IMG/VR virus record: IMGVR_UViG_3300037297_000066
Span: 124,001-188,000 of that record
Direction: 5' to 3' (one strand)
Source: a virus
Length of the DNA stretch: 64,000 bases
Shown piece after piece: positions 1-7,209 of this stretch. Made by a program: the position numbers and the translations under genes. The stretch's first letter is position 1, and the number at the start of each line of letters is the position of its first letter. Under the pieces are notes generated by a model. That model was not told where the DNA came from. It did not search any database and was given only the letters and a program-made list of their open reading frames with translations.

Positions 1-1
1 C

Positions 2-133
2 GGTGTATTGTCAGACAGTACGGAAAGAGATCTCCTCACCTGGGGGGATGACAAGTTCGACTACATCCTCCCCAACAACCGGTTGGAGGATCTTCCTGCC
101 CAGGTAGCCCGGATGCTTGAACAACTAGCGTGA
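2..133 (+). CDS. C-terminal end of a gene cut by the window edge
   Basis: One open frame runs from the window edge to TGA at 131-133 and gives 43 residues ending DLPAQVARMLEQLA. The stretch KFDYILPNN followed by a short helix recalls the C-terminal end of phage nucleotide kinases and other P-loop kinases, but the P-loop would lie outside the window, so this is only a hint. No convincing start codon lies inside the window. The next gene follows after 22 nt on the same strand. Confidence 0.5.
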   Translation, partial: GVLSDSTERDLLTWGDDKFDYILPNNRLEDLPAQVARMLEQLA

Positions 134-140
134 ATGACAG

Positions 141-151
141 CTGTCAAACAG
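141..151 (+). promoter_or_regulatory. CTGTCAAACAG element before start codon
   Basis: Near-palindromic CTGTCAAACAG just upstream of the start at 156/159. Related copies occur at 8-18, 409-418, 612-620 and 763-773, each shortly before or at a gene start. It may be an operator, and the AAACAGG part could also serve in ribosome binding. Confidence 0.4.
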
Positions 152-155
152 GTAG

Positions 156-407
156 ATGATGTCGGAGTACATCGACAAGAGAACGAAAATCACAGACGAT
201 AACGCTGCCGAGTGCGCAATGGCGTTGCGTTCGATGGAAAAGGATCGAGACAGCCTTGTCGAAAAACTGAGACACTACCCGATCGAGATGTGCTTCGGAG
301 GTCTGCGTTATGTGTTCTCTCAGGCAAACGAGTTGGATTCCCTTATTTCCCGACTTGACGTCTTGCTCACGGCCTACTGCGCTAAGAAGAGCAAGTCGAG
401 AGGTTAG
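156..407 (+). CDS. Small unknown protein
   Basis: The 83-residue protein starts MMSEYIDKRTK; either of two adjacent ATGs (156 or 159) could be used, and 159 sits better behind the AGG at 150-152. It is mostly helical, with charged residues and a CFGGLRYVFSQANELD stretch. I do not recognise a family. It begins a run of plus-strand small genes that all have a TGTCARACAG-type element in front of them, so they are probably co-regulated. Confidence 0.6.
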   Translation: MMSEYIDKRTKITDDNAAECAMALRSMEKDRDSLVEKLRHYPIEMCFGGLRYVFSQANELDSLISRLDVLLTAYCAKKSKSRG

Positions 408-408
408 T

Positions 409-418
409 TGTCAAACAG
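409..418 (+). promoter_or_regulatory. TGTCAAACAG element before start codon
   Basis: Second copy of the TGTCARACAG element. It overlaps the stop of the preceding gene and is followed by GGGTGATGGTGATGG at the start of the next gene. Confidence 0.4.
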
Positions 419-428
419 GGTGATGGTG

Positions 429-611
429 ATGGAATATAAGCTCTACTTGACTGAGGTGACTGTTGCAGGAAGCGAAGAATGGATTCCCTGCGGCGAACAC
501 CCAACGCAGGATCGTCAACTTGCGGAACGCCGGCATGAAGAATGGGCCCGTGGAAATCCGCATCTAGTGTTTCGGATAGCGTCGTTCTCTCGTGACGAGC
601 CGTCTAAGTAA
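429..611 (+). CDS. Small unknown protein
   Basis: From ATG 429 the product has 60 residues, beginning MEYKLYLTEVTVAG and containing an EEWIPCGEHP stretch and a basic, Arg-rich middle. An ATG at 423 and an upstream TTG at 408 are also in frame. I chose 429 because AGGG (417-420) lies 8 nt ahead and the protein then starts with a plausible beta strand. Family not recognised. Confidence 0.55.
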   Translation: MEYKLYLTEVTVAGSEEWIPCGEHPTQDRQLAERRHEEWARGNPHLVFRIASFSRDEPSK

Positions 612-624
612 CCGTCAGAAAGGG
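612..624 (+). promoter_or_regulatory. GTCAGAAAGGG element and SD
   Basis: CCGTCAGAAAGGG lies 6 nt before the ATG at 631. It is a degenerate copy of the TGTCARACAG element whose AAAGGGAG forms a good Shine-Dalgarno site. Confidence 0.4.
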
Positions 625-630
625 AGACTG

Positions 631-762
631 ATGAAGACAGACGGAATACTGGGGCTCATCATCGTCCTGGCCGCGGCTGGACTGATGGTGACTACCTGCA
701 CAGCCGCCAACCGGATTGTGTGGAGCATCGAGGATGCTGCACGAATCTGTGCGCCCAAGTAA
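631..762 (+). CDS. 43-residue single-pass membrane peptide
   Basis: ATG 631 follows AAAGGGAG and opens a 43-codon frame ending at TAA 760-762. After MKTDGI comes a hydrophobic segment, LGLIIVLAAAGLMVTTCTAA, long enough to cross a membrane, then a short amphipathic tail with one further Cys. Such tiny membrane peptides are common in phage early regions; this one cannot be assigned. It lies between two genes that carry the same upstream element. Confidence 0.55.
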   Translation: MKTDGILGLIIVLAAAGLMVTTCTAANRIVWSIEDAARICAPK

Positions 763-773
763 CTGTCAGACAG
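763..773 (+). promoter_or_regulatory. CTGTCAGACAG palindrome
   Basis: Perfect 5+1+5 palindrome CTGTC-A-GACAG located 10 nt before the ATG at 784. It is the best-formed copy of the element seen before four neighbouring genes. A helix-turn-helix regulator is encoded just downstream at 1125. Confidence 0.45.
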
Positions 774-783
774 ACGCAGGACC

Positions 784-1116
784 ATGAACCACTGGAAGTT
801 AGCTACCAACGAGTTCAAGCTGCCGTGGTACGTACAAGAACCCTACAACGGTTGTAATGGTGGACGGATGCAACACTCAGTCGTCGATGACGACGGGTGC
901 CTTGTGTGCGAGTGTGATGGTGAAGACGAAGGTCTACAGGTAGCCGTCGCCATCGTGACTGCAGCCAACCGCTCGGGGCCTCGTATCTGCCATCACTGCG
1001 GGAAGCCGGCAACGTGCTTCGGCTCTTATGAAGACAACCTGCATCCAGCCTTCGCCTGTGATGAGTGCTGTGGTCACGGCAACGAGGATGGTTGGTGTGA
1101 GCCAGTAGAGGAATAG
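784..1116 (+). CDS. Zinc-ribbon-like small protein
   Basis: The 110-residue protein has an acidic middle and a Cys/His-rich C-terminal half: RICHHCGKPATC, then FACDECCGHGNEDGWC. Two CxxC-type pairs separated by about 20 residues suggest one zinc-binding ribbon. No enzyme domain is visible. A protein- or nucleic-acid-binding role is an inference from the fold. It is followed 8 nt later by the HigA-like regulator, so the two are probably transcribed together. Confidence 0.6.
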   Translation: MNHWKLATNEFKLPWYVQEPYNGCNGGRMQHSVVDDDGCLVCECDGEDEGLQVAVAIVTAANRSGPRICHHCGKPATCFGSYEDNLHPAFACDECCGHGNEDGWCEPVEE

Positions 1117-1124
1117 GAACTGTC

Positions 1125-1412
1125 GTGACGACTCCCGACCCAGAACGACCGTTTGAACCTGATTGGGCAAGCCCCCCAGGAGCCACCATCACTGATCTTA
1201 TGTTTGTACGTGGCGTGACACGAGCTAAGTTGGCTTCCCAGTTGGGGATCAACCTGCCAGAAGTAGACAAGCTGTTGTCGGGTGAACGCCATATGACGGC
1301 TTGTGACGCTTTGGGGTTGGAGGAAGTGTTTACGGTACCCGTGAGCTTCTGGTGCCGGCTTGAGGTTCAGTATCGCAAGACTCTTAAACGGCTTGAACAC
1401 AAGGCCGAGTGA
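1125..1412 (+). CDS. HigA/XRE-type HTH regulator
   Basis: The 95-residue protein (GTG start) matches the antitoxin-like XRE family in order: a PDWASPPGATITDLMFVRG lead-in, a helix-turn-helix (TRAKLASQLGINLPEVDKLLSG), and the trailing LEEVFTVPVSFWCRLEVQYR helix typical of HigA/VapI. In that family the protein binds an operator palindrome and represses its own operon. No HigB toxin is seen next to it. The CTGTCAGACAG palindromes upstream are natural candidate targets, which is an inference. The downstream gene starts 2 nt after its stop. Confidence 0.7.
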   Translation: MTTPDPERPFEPDWASPPGATITDLMFVRGVTRAKLASQLGINLPEVDKLLSGERHMTACDALGLEEVFTVPVSFWCRLEVQYRKTLKRLEHKAE

Positions 1413-1414
1413 CA

Positions 1415-2161
1415 ATGAGTGAAGCAGTTGACACTTCAGTGACGTCTGAGAATCTGAGTGAACTCTTCGAAGAGCCCTCAATCGAAGACGCTGTTCAAGC
1501 ACGCAGGGGCTGGTACTACTCCCAAAAAGGTTTCGTGGATGAGTGGGATGAGTGGCACTCCAGTGACTACTGGGAGGCCGAACGAGTTCTGTGGGAAACC
1601 CCCTTACGAGGCATTCGTTCAAACCTCCGACAACACTACTACGGACTCCCTTGGTCAGCCCAGCTCAAATACAGGCTTACGATCTACGGTAAACGTGACA
1701 AGAACCGAAGACTTCGTCCTGTGAGGTTCACCCCTGAGCTCCGCTTCGGTCAAACTCGGATCTACCTACCCTCGGTCAACTGTGCCTCTTTGAAGACGGC
1801 GTTTCGAAGAGCCGACGCTCACCCTGAGTTGAAAGCCCGGGTCCGAGAGTTGATGAAAAAGGTCTATAGCAAGAGAGAAGCCGCCTGTGTCTTTCGAAGA
1901 GTGGGTGGGCACAAAGACACCCCCATACGTACAGCTTGGGAACGAGTACTGACAGGACCTCCAGAGTGGTGTCCCTGGGCTACCTTGTTTCACGCCTATG
2001 AAGACTCACTTTCCTGGCCCGAAGGGGAGTACCTAGTGTTTAGGTACAGCCGGGAGGGCCTCGTAAGGTCTTCCTACAAGATCACAGAGCACACCAGCAG
2101 CGGGGGACCTTGTAGGGAACCCGAACCCGATCTAGAGCCTTGGTTCAAATCAGAGGCATGA
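1415..2161 (+). CDS. Unknown 248-residue protein
   Basis: ATG 1415 lies two bases after the regulator's stop; a GTG at 1409 is in frame but overlaps it. The protein starts MSEAVDTSVTSENLSELFEE, is rich in Trp, Tyr and Arg (RRGWYYSQKGF, DEWDEWHSSDYWEAERVLW), and ends with an acidic tail. No catalytic motif is evident. Its position suggests co-expression with the HigA-like regulator; it is too large and has no visible RelE/HigB signature to be called a toxin. Confidence 0.6.
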   Translation: MSEAVDTSVTSENLSELFEEPSIEDAVQARRGWYYSQKGFVDEWDEWHSSDYWEAERVLWETPLRGIRSNLRQHYYGLPWSAQLKYRLTIYGKRDKNRRLRPVRFTPELRFGQTRIYLPSVNCASLKTAFRRADAHPELKARVRELMKKVYSKREAACVFRRVGGHKDTPIRTAWERVLTGPPEWCPWATLFHAYEDSLSWPEGEYLVFRYSREGLVRSSYKITEHTSSGGPCREPEPDLEPWFKSEA

Positions 2162-2187
2162 AAAGGAACCCGTCACCCACTTAACCC

Positions 2188-2343
2188 ATGGGCACAAGAG
2201 TCATGGAAGCTAGCAAAAGCACAGGCACCCTGTTCGGCATCCTGCTCATCATGGCAGGCTACGCCATGGGCTCTTCCCATTGGAAAGTAGCCTTCTTCAT
2301 CCTGGCGGCCTCTTTCCTTATGCGGCAGTGGAAGATGATCTGA
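2188..2343 (+). CDS. 51-residue membrane protein
   Basis: ATG 2188 opens a 51-codon frame with two hydrophobic stretches, TLFGILLIMAGYAMG and KVAFFILAASFLM, predicting a small two-pass membrane protein. Its TGA overlaps the ATG of the next gene (TGATG at 2341-2345), which supports both starts through translational coupling. Family unknown. Confidence 0.55.
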   Translation: MGTRVMEASKSTGTLFGILLIMAGYAMGSSHWKVAFFILAASFLMRQWKMI

Positions 2344-2816
2344 TGCCCACACCCGTGCAAGTTGGGCAACCCTTGCTGAAGAGCTACCTTGACGTAGACT
2401 TCTCCAATTTGCTAGACACCCAAGGAGAAAAGCCTTTCAAGCGGATCCCTGAGAGTCGAGGCACATTGTTGTTCATAGACCTGTTGCCTAACGTACCCTG
2501 GCCGCATCCTTGTCTTTGGGTTGTCATGGGCCACGAGGAAGGGTCTAAAGTAGGGTTTCGGCCTTGGAAATGGCCCCCTTGCCTAGAAGTTGAGATCGAA
2601 AAAGAAGACGACACACATCTACAAGAGGGGCTTGATGGTTTGGATATGGATCCGTGGCCTAGGCAACGTCGCCAATCCAAGAAGCGCCCCAAAGAGTTGC
2701 CTTTCGAAGAGTATCCCTTGACAGGCACACACTGTAGTGCTTGCGGAGAACCCCAACGCATGACTGATGGGGGGTTTTCTTGCAAGAACGGACATGGAGG
2801 AGCGCCCCCCAAATGA
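2343..2816 (+). CDS. Zinc-ribbon protein of unknown role
   Basis: Start at ATG 2343, overlapping the stop of the membrane peptide. The 157-residue product begins MPTPVQVGQPLL, has a Trp/Pro-rich centre (PWPHPCLWVVMG) and a basic patch (RQRRQSKKRPK). It ends with a zinc ribbon: HCSACGEPQRMTDGGFSCKNGHG. Four metal ligands (C-x2-C ... C-x3-H) are visible. Its last bases overlap the next start (ATGA). Confidence 0.6.
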   Translation: MPTPVQVGQPLLKSYLDVDFSNLLDTQGEKPFKRIPESRGTLLFIDLLPNVPWPHPCLWVVMGHEEGSKVGFRPWKWPPCLEVEIEKEDDTHLQEGLDGLDMDPWPRQRRQSKKRPKELPFEEYPLTGTHCSACGEPQRMTDGGFSCKNGHGGAPPK

Positions 2817-3073
2817 GTATCAAACAGACCTACTACTGTGACAACCCTGAGTGCAACCACAGCACTCAAGACCTGGACCCCTCGATACTAAACCACCAAG
2901 TAGTACGAAAGGGTTGGTCAGAAGTCACGGTCGTGAACCACAACGATCATGGCATCCGACGAACCTACCATTTCTGTTCTTCCTCTTGCATGATCAGGGG
3001 ACTACAGAAACACTTCGAAAAGGTCATCCAAGAAGAGGAGCTGGAAGCGCAAGAGCCTGCTCCCGTTCCCTAA
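2813..3073 (+). CDS. Small Cys-rich metal-binding protein
   Basis: The ATGA overlap at 2813 fixes the start. The 86-residue product has YYCDNPECNH near its N-terminus and FCSSSCM in the middle, giving two CxxC/CxxxC pairs about 40 residues apart, as in small zinc fingers that bind RNA or DNA. The C-terminus is acidic. It sits in a run of five coupled plus-strand genes leading to the RNB nuclease. Confidence 0.6.
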   Translation: MSIKQTYYCDNPECNHSTQDLDPSILNHQVVRKGWSEVTVVNHNDHGIRRTYHFCSSSCMIRGLQKHFEKVIQEEELEAQEPAPVP

Positions 3074-3077
3074 AACC

Positions 3078-3434
3078 ATGGACAACCGCCTAGTCAAGGT
3101 TGTCATCCAAAGGGCTCTAACCCTAATGGAGGAAGAGGATCGTCCCCTCATTGAGGAGATCCAACGCTACCTGACAAGGGGTAATCTCCCCCATAGTTGC
3201 CAAAGCCGCTCCGAGTGGGGAGCGAGACTGAGTTTCAGGCTAGGGGGCCGGTTTGACTTCGATAAAGTCCAGGAAAGTCTGGACAACAGTTTGCTTCTCT
3301 TGGCGGCTATCAACGTCTGCCAAGAAGAGGAGGGGGTTCCGTTCCCCTCTCCTACCTCCCGAGCAGATGCCCACAGAAGGCTTCGAGAATGTTTCCCCAC
3401 CATGTGGGACCATCTCCTTCAAGATCCGGTGTAA
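3078..3434 (+). CDS. Unknown 118-residue protein
   Basis: ATG 3078 is 4 nt after the previous stop. The product (MDNRLVKVVIQRALTL) is largely helical, with alternating charged and hydrophobic residues and no Cys motif like its neighbours. It directly precedes the RNB ribonuclease with a 9-nt gap. A partner role for that enzyme is possible but unsupported. Confidence 0.55.
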   Translation: MDNRLVKVVIQRALTLMEEEDRPLIEEIQRYLTRGNLPHSCQSRSEWGARLSFRLGGRFDFDKVQESLDNSLLLLAAINVCQEEEGVPFPSPTSRADAHRRLRECFPTMWDHLLQDPV

Positions 3435-3443
3435 AGTACCCGT

Positions 3444-5180
3444 ATGGCGCATCGTGCAATCACTATCGACGACCGACGGACCCGGGATATGGACGATGCC
3501 ATTTGGGTCGAACAAAACCCTGATGGCTGGGAGCTCTTAGTCCACATCGCCAACGTGTCCAGGCTAGTCGAGAAGGACAGCCCCTTCGACACTACAGCTC
3601 AAAAGCGGGTAGCCACCCAGTATTACAGGGACGGCAATCGCCCCATGCTTCCCCGGAGCCTGAGTGAGGGAGAGGCTTCTCTCAAGCCTCAGGAGAGTCG
3701 AAGCGTCCTGACGATCAGGGCTTTTCTGGACACTTCCCTGGAGCTCCAGGAGACCAGTATCAGTACAGGCAGTGTCGTCAGCGTGGCCAAATTGTCCTAC
3801 GACGAGATCCCCGACCTGGTGAAGAAAGGATCCTTCTGCCTGCAAGCTGCTAGGACTCTAGCCTTCGGGCTTTTGGCCAAACGCCGAGACCAAGGAGCCC
3901 TCGTCCACTACGACCTGAACAACGGATGGTTGACCACTGAAGAAGGGCATCTCAAAAGGATCGAACGCAAGGAAGATGTGGTGGGTCACATCATCATCCA
4001 GGAGCTGATGGTGTTAGCCAACAGCCTCGTGGCTCAAGAAGCAGTGAAGAACGACATCCCCATCCTGTTCCGAAACCATCAAGCCAAAGCGGCGGCCCCC
4101 GACCGACGGGATCTCATGGATCAGATCAACGCAGCCATGATCTCCCCCCTCACCGAGCTGGAACGAATTCGGTTGCAGGTGCACATGTTGCTCGAACGAG
4201 CTCAGTACGATGTGGTTCTCCGGGGGCACTATGGACTCAACCTTCCGGCCTACACCCATTTCACGAGTCCCATCCGCCGATTCGCTGATCTGGCCAACCA
4301 TCGCCAAATCAGGGCACACCTCACAGGAGCCTCCCTCCCCTACACTCGGGAAGAGCTGGAGGCCATAGGAGCCCACATCAACCAGGTAGACGAACAACTC
4401 CGAGAGAAGGTCTCCGAGAAGGCCAAGGCAGGAGCCAACGAGAGAGCCCAACGACGTCTCGAAAGAGGCACCTTGCGCACTCTAGGAGCTAAGGGATTCG
4501 AACGAGTGGTCAAGGTGGCCCTTCGAAGTGGAGAGGACCTCCCAGAGGAACTGGACGCAGAGTATCGAGAGAGGATTCGAGAAGGGGATGTCCCCCTCAT
4601 CTGCAAGACCGTCCTGGTCGTGAGTCACCTGAAACACCCCAAATGGCAGGCTCTACGACGCCACATGGTCGAAAGACTGTCTATACAGGATGCAGTCAGC
4701 CTCCTGGCTCAAGCTTCCCAAATCCAACCAGACTGGGGGGAAGTGGAGTATCGGGAAGGCGCATCAGTGTCCGAGGGGGTGTTCTCAGTAGTTGCAGGTC
4801 TAGGAGCTTACGATGGGTGGGGATACCACCAGACCAAAAAGGGGGCTCAACAACGAGCAGCCTACAAGCTCATAGCGTCCCTCTGCGGCTTCCAGGTGGC
4901 TTACGACAATACCGAAGCTCCCCTGGCACCCCCAGAAGCCAAAGACCCTCAGAAGCCGGCTGTGGGGGTCCAGAACCCTGTCTCAGCCCTACAGGAATTC
5001 TACCAACAGGCCGGCCGACCTTTACCCCAATACACGTTCCAACGAAATGGCCCCGATCACGTGCCTACCATCACCTGCCAGTGCACGTTCGGAGGACAAT
5101 CCGTAGAGGTACAGGGCAGATCGAAGAAGGCCGCTAAAGCAGCTGCGGCGGCCAAAGCCATCAAGCTCCTTCATGTCTGA
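3444..5180 (+). CDS. RNB-domain exoribonuclease with two dsRBDs
   Basis: The 578-residue protein starts directly with the RNase II/R catalytic (RNB) domain, roughly residues 4-300. The four metal-binding acids are present in DDRRTRDMDDA (Asp9, 15, 17, 18), and the conserved TSPIRRFADL lies at 274-283. RNB enzymes degrade RNA processively 3' to 5'. The cold-shock and S1 RNA-binding domains of RNase II/R (about 640-810 aa) are absent. Instead the C-terminus carries two double-stranded RNA-binding domains, about 410-475 (ending QTKKGAQQRAAYKLIASL) and 511-576 (SKKAAKAAAAAKAIKLL). That architecture is unusual and suggests a preference for duplex or structured RNA. The next gene overlaps its end by 8 nt. 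Confidence 0.88.
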   Translation: MAHRAITIDDRRTRDMDDAIWVEQNPDGWELLVHIANVSRLVEKDSPFDTTAQKRVATQYYRDGNRPMLPRSLSEGEASLKPQESRSVLTIRAFLDTSLELQETSISTGSVVSVAKLSYDEIPDLVKKGSFCLQAARTLAFGLLAKRRDQGALVHYDLNNGWLTTEEGHLKRIERKEDVVGHIIIQELMVLANSLVAQEAVKNDIPILFRNHQAKAAAPDRRDLMDQINAAMISPLTELERIRLQVHMLLERAQYDVVLRGHYGLNLPAYTHFTSPIRRFADLANHRQIRAHLTGASLPYTREELEAIGAHINQVDEQLREKVSEKAKAGANERAQRRLERGTLRTLGAKGFERVVKVALRSGEDLPEELDAEYRERIREGDVPLICKTVLVVSHLKHPKWQALRRHMVERLSIQDAVSLLAQASQIQPDWGEVEYREGASVSEGVFSVVAGLGAYDGWGYHQTKKGAQQRAAYKLIASLCGFQVAYDNTEAPLAPPEAKDPQKPAVGVQNPVSALQEFYQQAGRPLPQYTFQRNGPDHVPTITCQCTFGGQSVEVQGRSKKAAKAAAAAKAIKLLHV

Positions 5181-5592
5181 CTCCGACGATCTGCAGGAGT
5201 ACTGGCAAGACCTCAACCCGGGGCCTTCCAAACCTCCTCCCCGCAAGTGCTGCATTTGTGGCCTAACCGAACCGAGCTACGCAAGGATCCGAGAACGGCA
5301 AGGAGACAAGGGGAGCTACCCTGAAGACGGGTTCATCCTCATCCAAGCCCACACCGGACTAGACACCACGTGGGACCAGCTGGTCTGCATCTGGTGTCAC
5401 TCATATCTGTACGGCTACTTCCGGGACAAGCTGATAACCGAGGTGGAAGAGAAGGTTCGCAACCGGATCTGTGCAGAGATGTCCAACGAGATCTCAGAGC
5501 TGTTCAAGAAGTACAGAACGGACATTACGGCAGATGTCACTACTATCTTCAACGGGGTCAAGGTGCCGAAAGGTAAAACTCCGCCGTTCTGA
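5173..5592 (+). CDS. Zinc-binding protein coupled to RNB nuclease
   Basis: Its ATG lies within the last codons of the nuclease gene. The 139-residue protein has CCICGLTEPSYAR and, about 45 residues later, CIWCHSYLYGYF, forming one treble-clef or ribbon-like zinc site as in some HNH-type proteins, though no HNH catalytic triad is clear. The C-terminal half is a charged helix with Ile/Thr-rich repeats. It could be a nuclease accessory factor; the overlap is the only support. Confidence 0.6.
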   Translation: MSDSDDLQEYWQDLNPGPSKPPPRKCCICGLTEPSYARIRERQGDKGSYPEDGFILIQAHTGLDTTWDQLVCIWCHSYLYGYFRDKLITEVEEKVRNRICAEMSNEISELFKKYRTDITADVTTIFNGVKVPKGKTPPF

Positions 5593-5601
5593 CAGTCGAA
5601 C

Positions 5602-5611
5602 GGTGTACAGT
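5602..5611 (+). promoter_or_regulatory. Class B promoter (GGTGTACAGT)
   Basis: GGTGTACAGT ends 5 nt before the GTG at 5617, so the transcript would be leaderless. Confidence 0.55.
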
Positions 5612-5616
5612 GGAGT

Positions 5617-5847
5617 GTGGAACCCCTGCCTGAAAGACTGCTGGCTATCTCCATCCGTATCGTGAGAGCCAGAGCGGCCTACCAGAGAAGCCAAGAGAAG
5701 CGCTTTGCAAGGGATTACCAGACAGCCCTCAGAGAGTTCCGCCAGTTGGTACCTTCTGTCAGTGCCCACGATGCGACTCGACTAGCCGCCGTTCTCGTAG
5801 ACTTGGCAGGGACCAAGCTTCGACAAGAACTAGGGTTGATGGGGTAA
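5617..5847 (+). CDS. Small helical protein, leaderless start
   Basis: GTG 5617 opens a 76-residue helical protein (MEPLPERLLAISIRIVRARA). No SD precedes it; instead TACAGT lies 5 nt upstream. Its end overlaps the convergent minus-strand gene by 18 nt. Function unknown. Confidence 0.55.
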   Translation: MEPLPERLLAISIRIVRARAAYQRSQEKRFARDYQTALREFRQLVPSVSAHDATRLAAVLVDLAGTKLRQELGLMG

Positions 5848-6528
5848 GCGGTTCTCCCAAAGGATGTCCAGCCGCTTCATGGCCTCTCGAATGAGCTTTC
5901 GTTGTCTCTCGATCTCCTCTTTTCCGATACGCTCTGTGAGGGCTTTGACAGAAGGGGATCTATCGCTACTTCCTCTCCGAATCCCGTATTTTCGACAGTC
6001 AGAATCCTTGAGGATGTAGACGTACTTTCCTTGTCGCTGGCCTCGGGTGAAATGGAGCCTCTCGCTTCCAATCACCATCCTGGTGAGGGAACTTCGAATG
6101 TCAGCGTAAGGGTTCTTGAGAATCCCGTACTTATCCACGATCCGCCACTGAGAGCCACACTCCACCTTTTTGAGGGCTACCGGGCATCGCTCGTAGTTGT
6201 CGTAAACGTAGTAGGGAACAGGCCAAGGGGCCTTGAAGTATTTGTACTCCCCTCGTCCGAACACGGTGCACTTGCGGCCGATCTTGAGAGCCATCCAGTG
6301 CACCACGACGTAGGCATAGTCTCGCTCCAAGCCCATGACCGCCCCGTACCGGATGCCCAAGGCCAAAGGATCCTTGATCAAAAGAGGGCCGCCCTCCAAG
6401 ACCTCGGAGGTGTAGCGGTACTTGGTTCCCACCAGCTTGTCCCAGGTGACTAGGTTTCTCTGCATGAACTCAAGCATCTCGTCCTTGAGTTTTCGGCTTC
6501 TGGCGACTACGTGAATGCTGTACCCCAT
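5830..6528 (-). CDS. Unknown 232-residue basic protein
   Basis: The product begins MGYSIHVVARSRKLKDEML, a start style seen in many phage hypothetical proteins, and is rich in Arg, Lys and Tyr (YKYFKAPWPVPYYVYDNYE). No catalytic motif is recognised. The C-terminal 60 residues are a long basic helix (KEEIERQRKLIREAMKRL), which could bind nucleic acid. It is the second gene of a minus-strand pair that starts at the divergent promoter near 6790. Confidence 0.6.
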   Translation of the reverse strand: MGYSIHVVARSRKLKDEMLEFMQRNLVTWDKLVGTKYRYTSEVLEGGPLLIKDPLALGIRYGAVMGLERDYAYVVVHWMALKIGRKCTVFGRGEYKYFKAPWPVPYYVYDNYERCPVALKKVECGSQWRIVDKYGILKNPYADIRSSLTRMVIGSERLHFTRGQRQGKYVYILKDSDCRKYGIRRGSSDRSPSVKALTERIGKEEIERQRKLIREAMKRLDILWENRLPHQP

Positions 6529-6531
6529 GGC

Positions 6532-6780
6532 TCACTCCGTTTTGGGGGTAGTGGAAGGGTGGGGGACTTCGGGATGAGTGGGCATCGCTGGACGATAGGG
6601 CCCCAGGCTCTTCAACTGCTCTACCCGGTCGAGAACTTCTCGAAGCAAAGGCACCGACAGGAGGCCCTTGCTTTTCATTTCCACGAGCTCGGTCCGGGGG
6701 TTCGCTTCCAATAGAACCTCTTCCCCCATCTGGATGACAACAACGGGCCCAAAGTCAGTGTCTCGTTCCAAGACCTTCAT
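6532..6780 (-). CDS. Small unknown protein, leaderless start
   Basis: The frame is open further upstream, but the start is placed at ATG 6780 because GGTGTACAGT (6788-6797, minus strand) lies 7 nt before it. The 82-residue protein starts MKVLERDTDFGPVVVIQMG, two beta strands, then a helix and a Pro-rich tail (MPTHPEVPHPSTTPKTE). Its opening is reminiscent of the MKVL-type starts in the FxEGS family further right, but no FxEGS box is present. Confidence 0.55.
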   Translation of the reverse strand: MKVLERDTDFGPVVVIQMGEEVLLEANPRTELVEMKSKGLLSVPLLREVLDRVEQLKSLGPYRPAMPTHPEVPHPSTTPKTE

Positions 6781-6787
6781 ACCCTGG

Positions 6788-6797
6788 ACTGTACACC
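6788..6797 (-). promoter_or_regulatory. Class B promoter (GGTGTACAGT)
   Basis: Minus-strand extended -10 located 7 nt before ATG 6780. It is back-to-back with the plus-strand copy at 6805-6814. Confidence 0.6.
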
Positions 6798-6804
6798 AAC
6801 TCTC

Positions 6805-6814
6805 GGTGTATGGT
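6805..6814 (+). promoter_or_regulatory. Class B promoter (GGTGTATGGT)
   Basis: Plus-strand extended -10, 20 nt ahead of ATG 6835. Here a short leader with an AAGGAG site remains, so this transcript has a normal ribosome-binding site. Confidence 0.55.
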
Positions 6815-6834
6815 GCCCCAGATAAGGAGACCCC

Positions 6835-7098
6835 ATGAACCCTGGAAATCGTATCCCGATGACCAAAGCTGAACTGGTTAAGCTCCAACCGGGGGATCAG
6901 GTGGTGGTTTACTGGGCCAAGGACGATAACCCTGAGTATGTACGGTGTGATTTTGAGACTCAGACCGTTCTCCAATACAACCCTGAGCGACAGGAACTGG
7001 TCGTAGAGGAAGGTTACGAGTGGTACCTGAATCGTATGGAGGATGATGACACTAGCGAAAATACGAGTCGGGGCTACGCCTACTTTTTTCGTCCTTAA
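6835..7098 (+). CDS. Small unknown acidic protein
   Basis: ATG 6835 follows AAGGAG at a good distance. The 87-residue protein (MNPGNRIPMTKAELVKLQPG) has an SH3-like beta pattern (GDQVVVYWAKDDNPEYVRC) and a Tyr/Asp-rich C-terminus. Family unknown. It is divergently transcribed from the 6780 gene. Confidence 0.6.
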   Translation: MNPGNRIPMTKAELVKLQPGDQVVVYWAKDDNPEYVRCDFETQTVLQYNPERQELVVEEGYEWYLNRMEDDDTSENTSRGYAYFFRP

Positions 7099-7103
7099 AT
7101 TTC

Positions 7104-7209
7104 TTGACCTACCTTCTCAGTCAAGGTAAGGGTGAGGAGTGACGGTCATTCGGACCGTCCTGTAGCTGATTTGATTCAGCTGGGTCTTCATCGCCCAGGA
7201 GGTGCTCAA
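7104..7209 (+). promoter_or_regulatory. Promoter and structured leader of gene 7210
   Basis: TTGACC (7104-7109), a 17-nt spacer and TAAGGG (7127-7132) form a sigma70-like promoter. The leader that follows contains GACGGTC-ATTCG-GACCGTC, a 7-bp hairpin at about 7140-7159. It ends with AGGAGG at 7197-7202, seven bases before GTG 7210. The hairpin could control translation; no known riboswitch is recognised. Confidence 0.45.

Noticed and set aside
1-11. Class B promoter (GGTGTATTGT) at the window edge
   Set aside because: The motif is present, but the next start codon is far away and the region lies inside an open frame; left unassigned.
815-1622. Overlapping minus-strand frames opposite the HigA-like gene
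   Set aside because: Composition typical of reverse-strand shadows (Arg/Ser/His rich); plus-strand genes have family matches and coupled starts.
1125-2161. HigBA toxin-antitoxin pair
   Set aside because: The gene after the HigA-like protein is too long and lacks a RelE/HigB fold signature.
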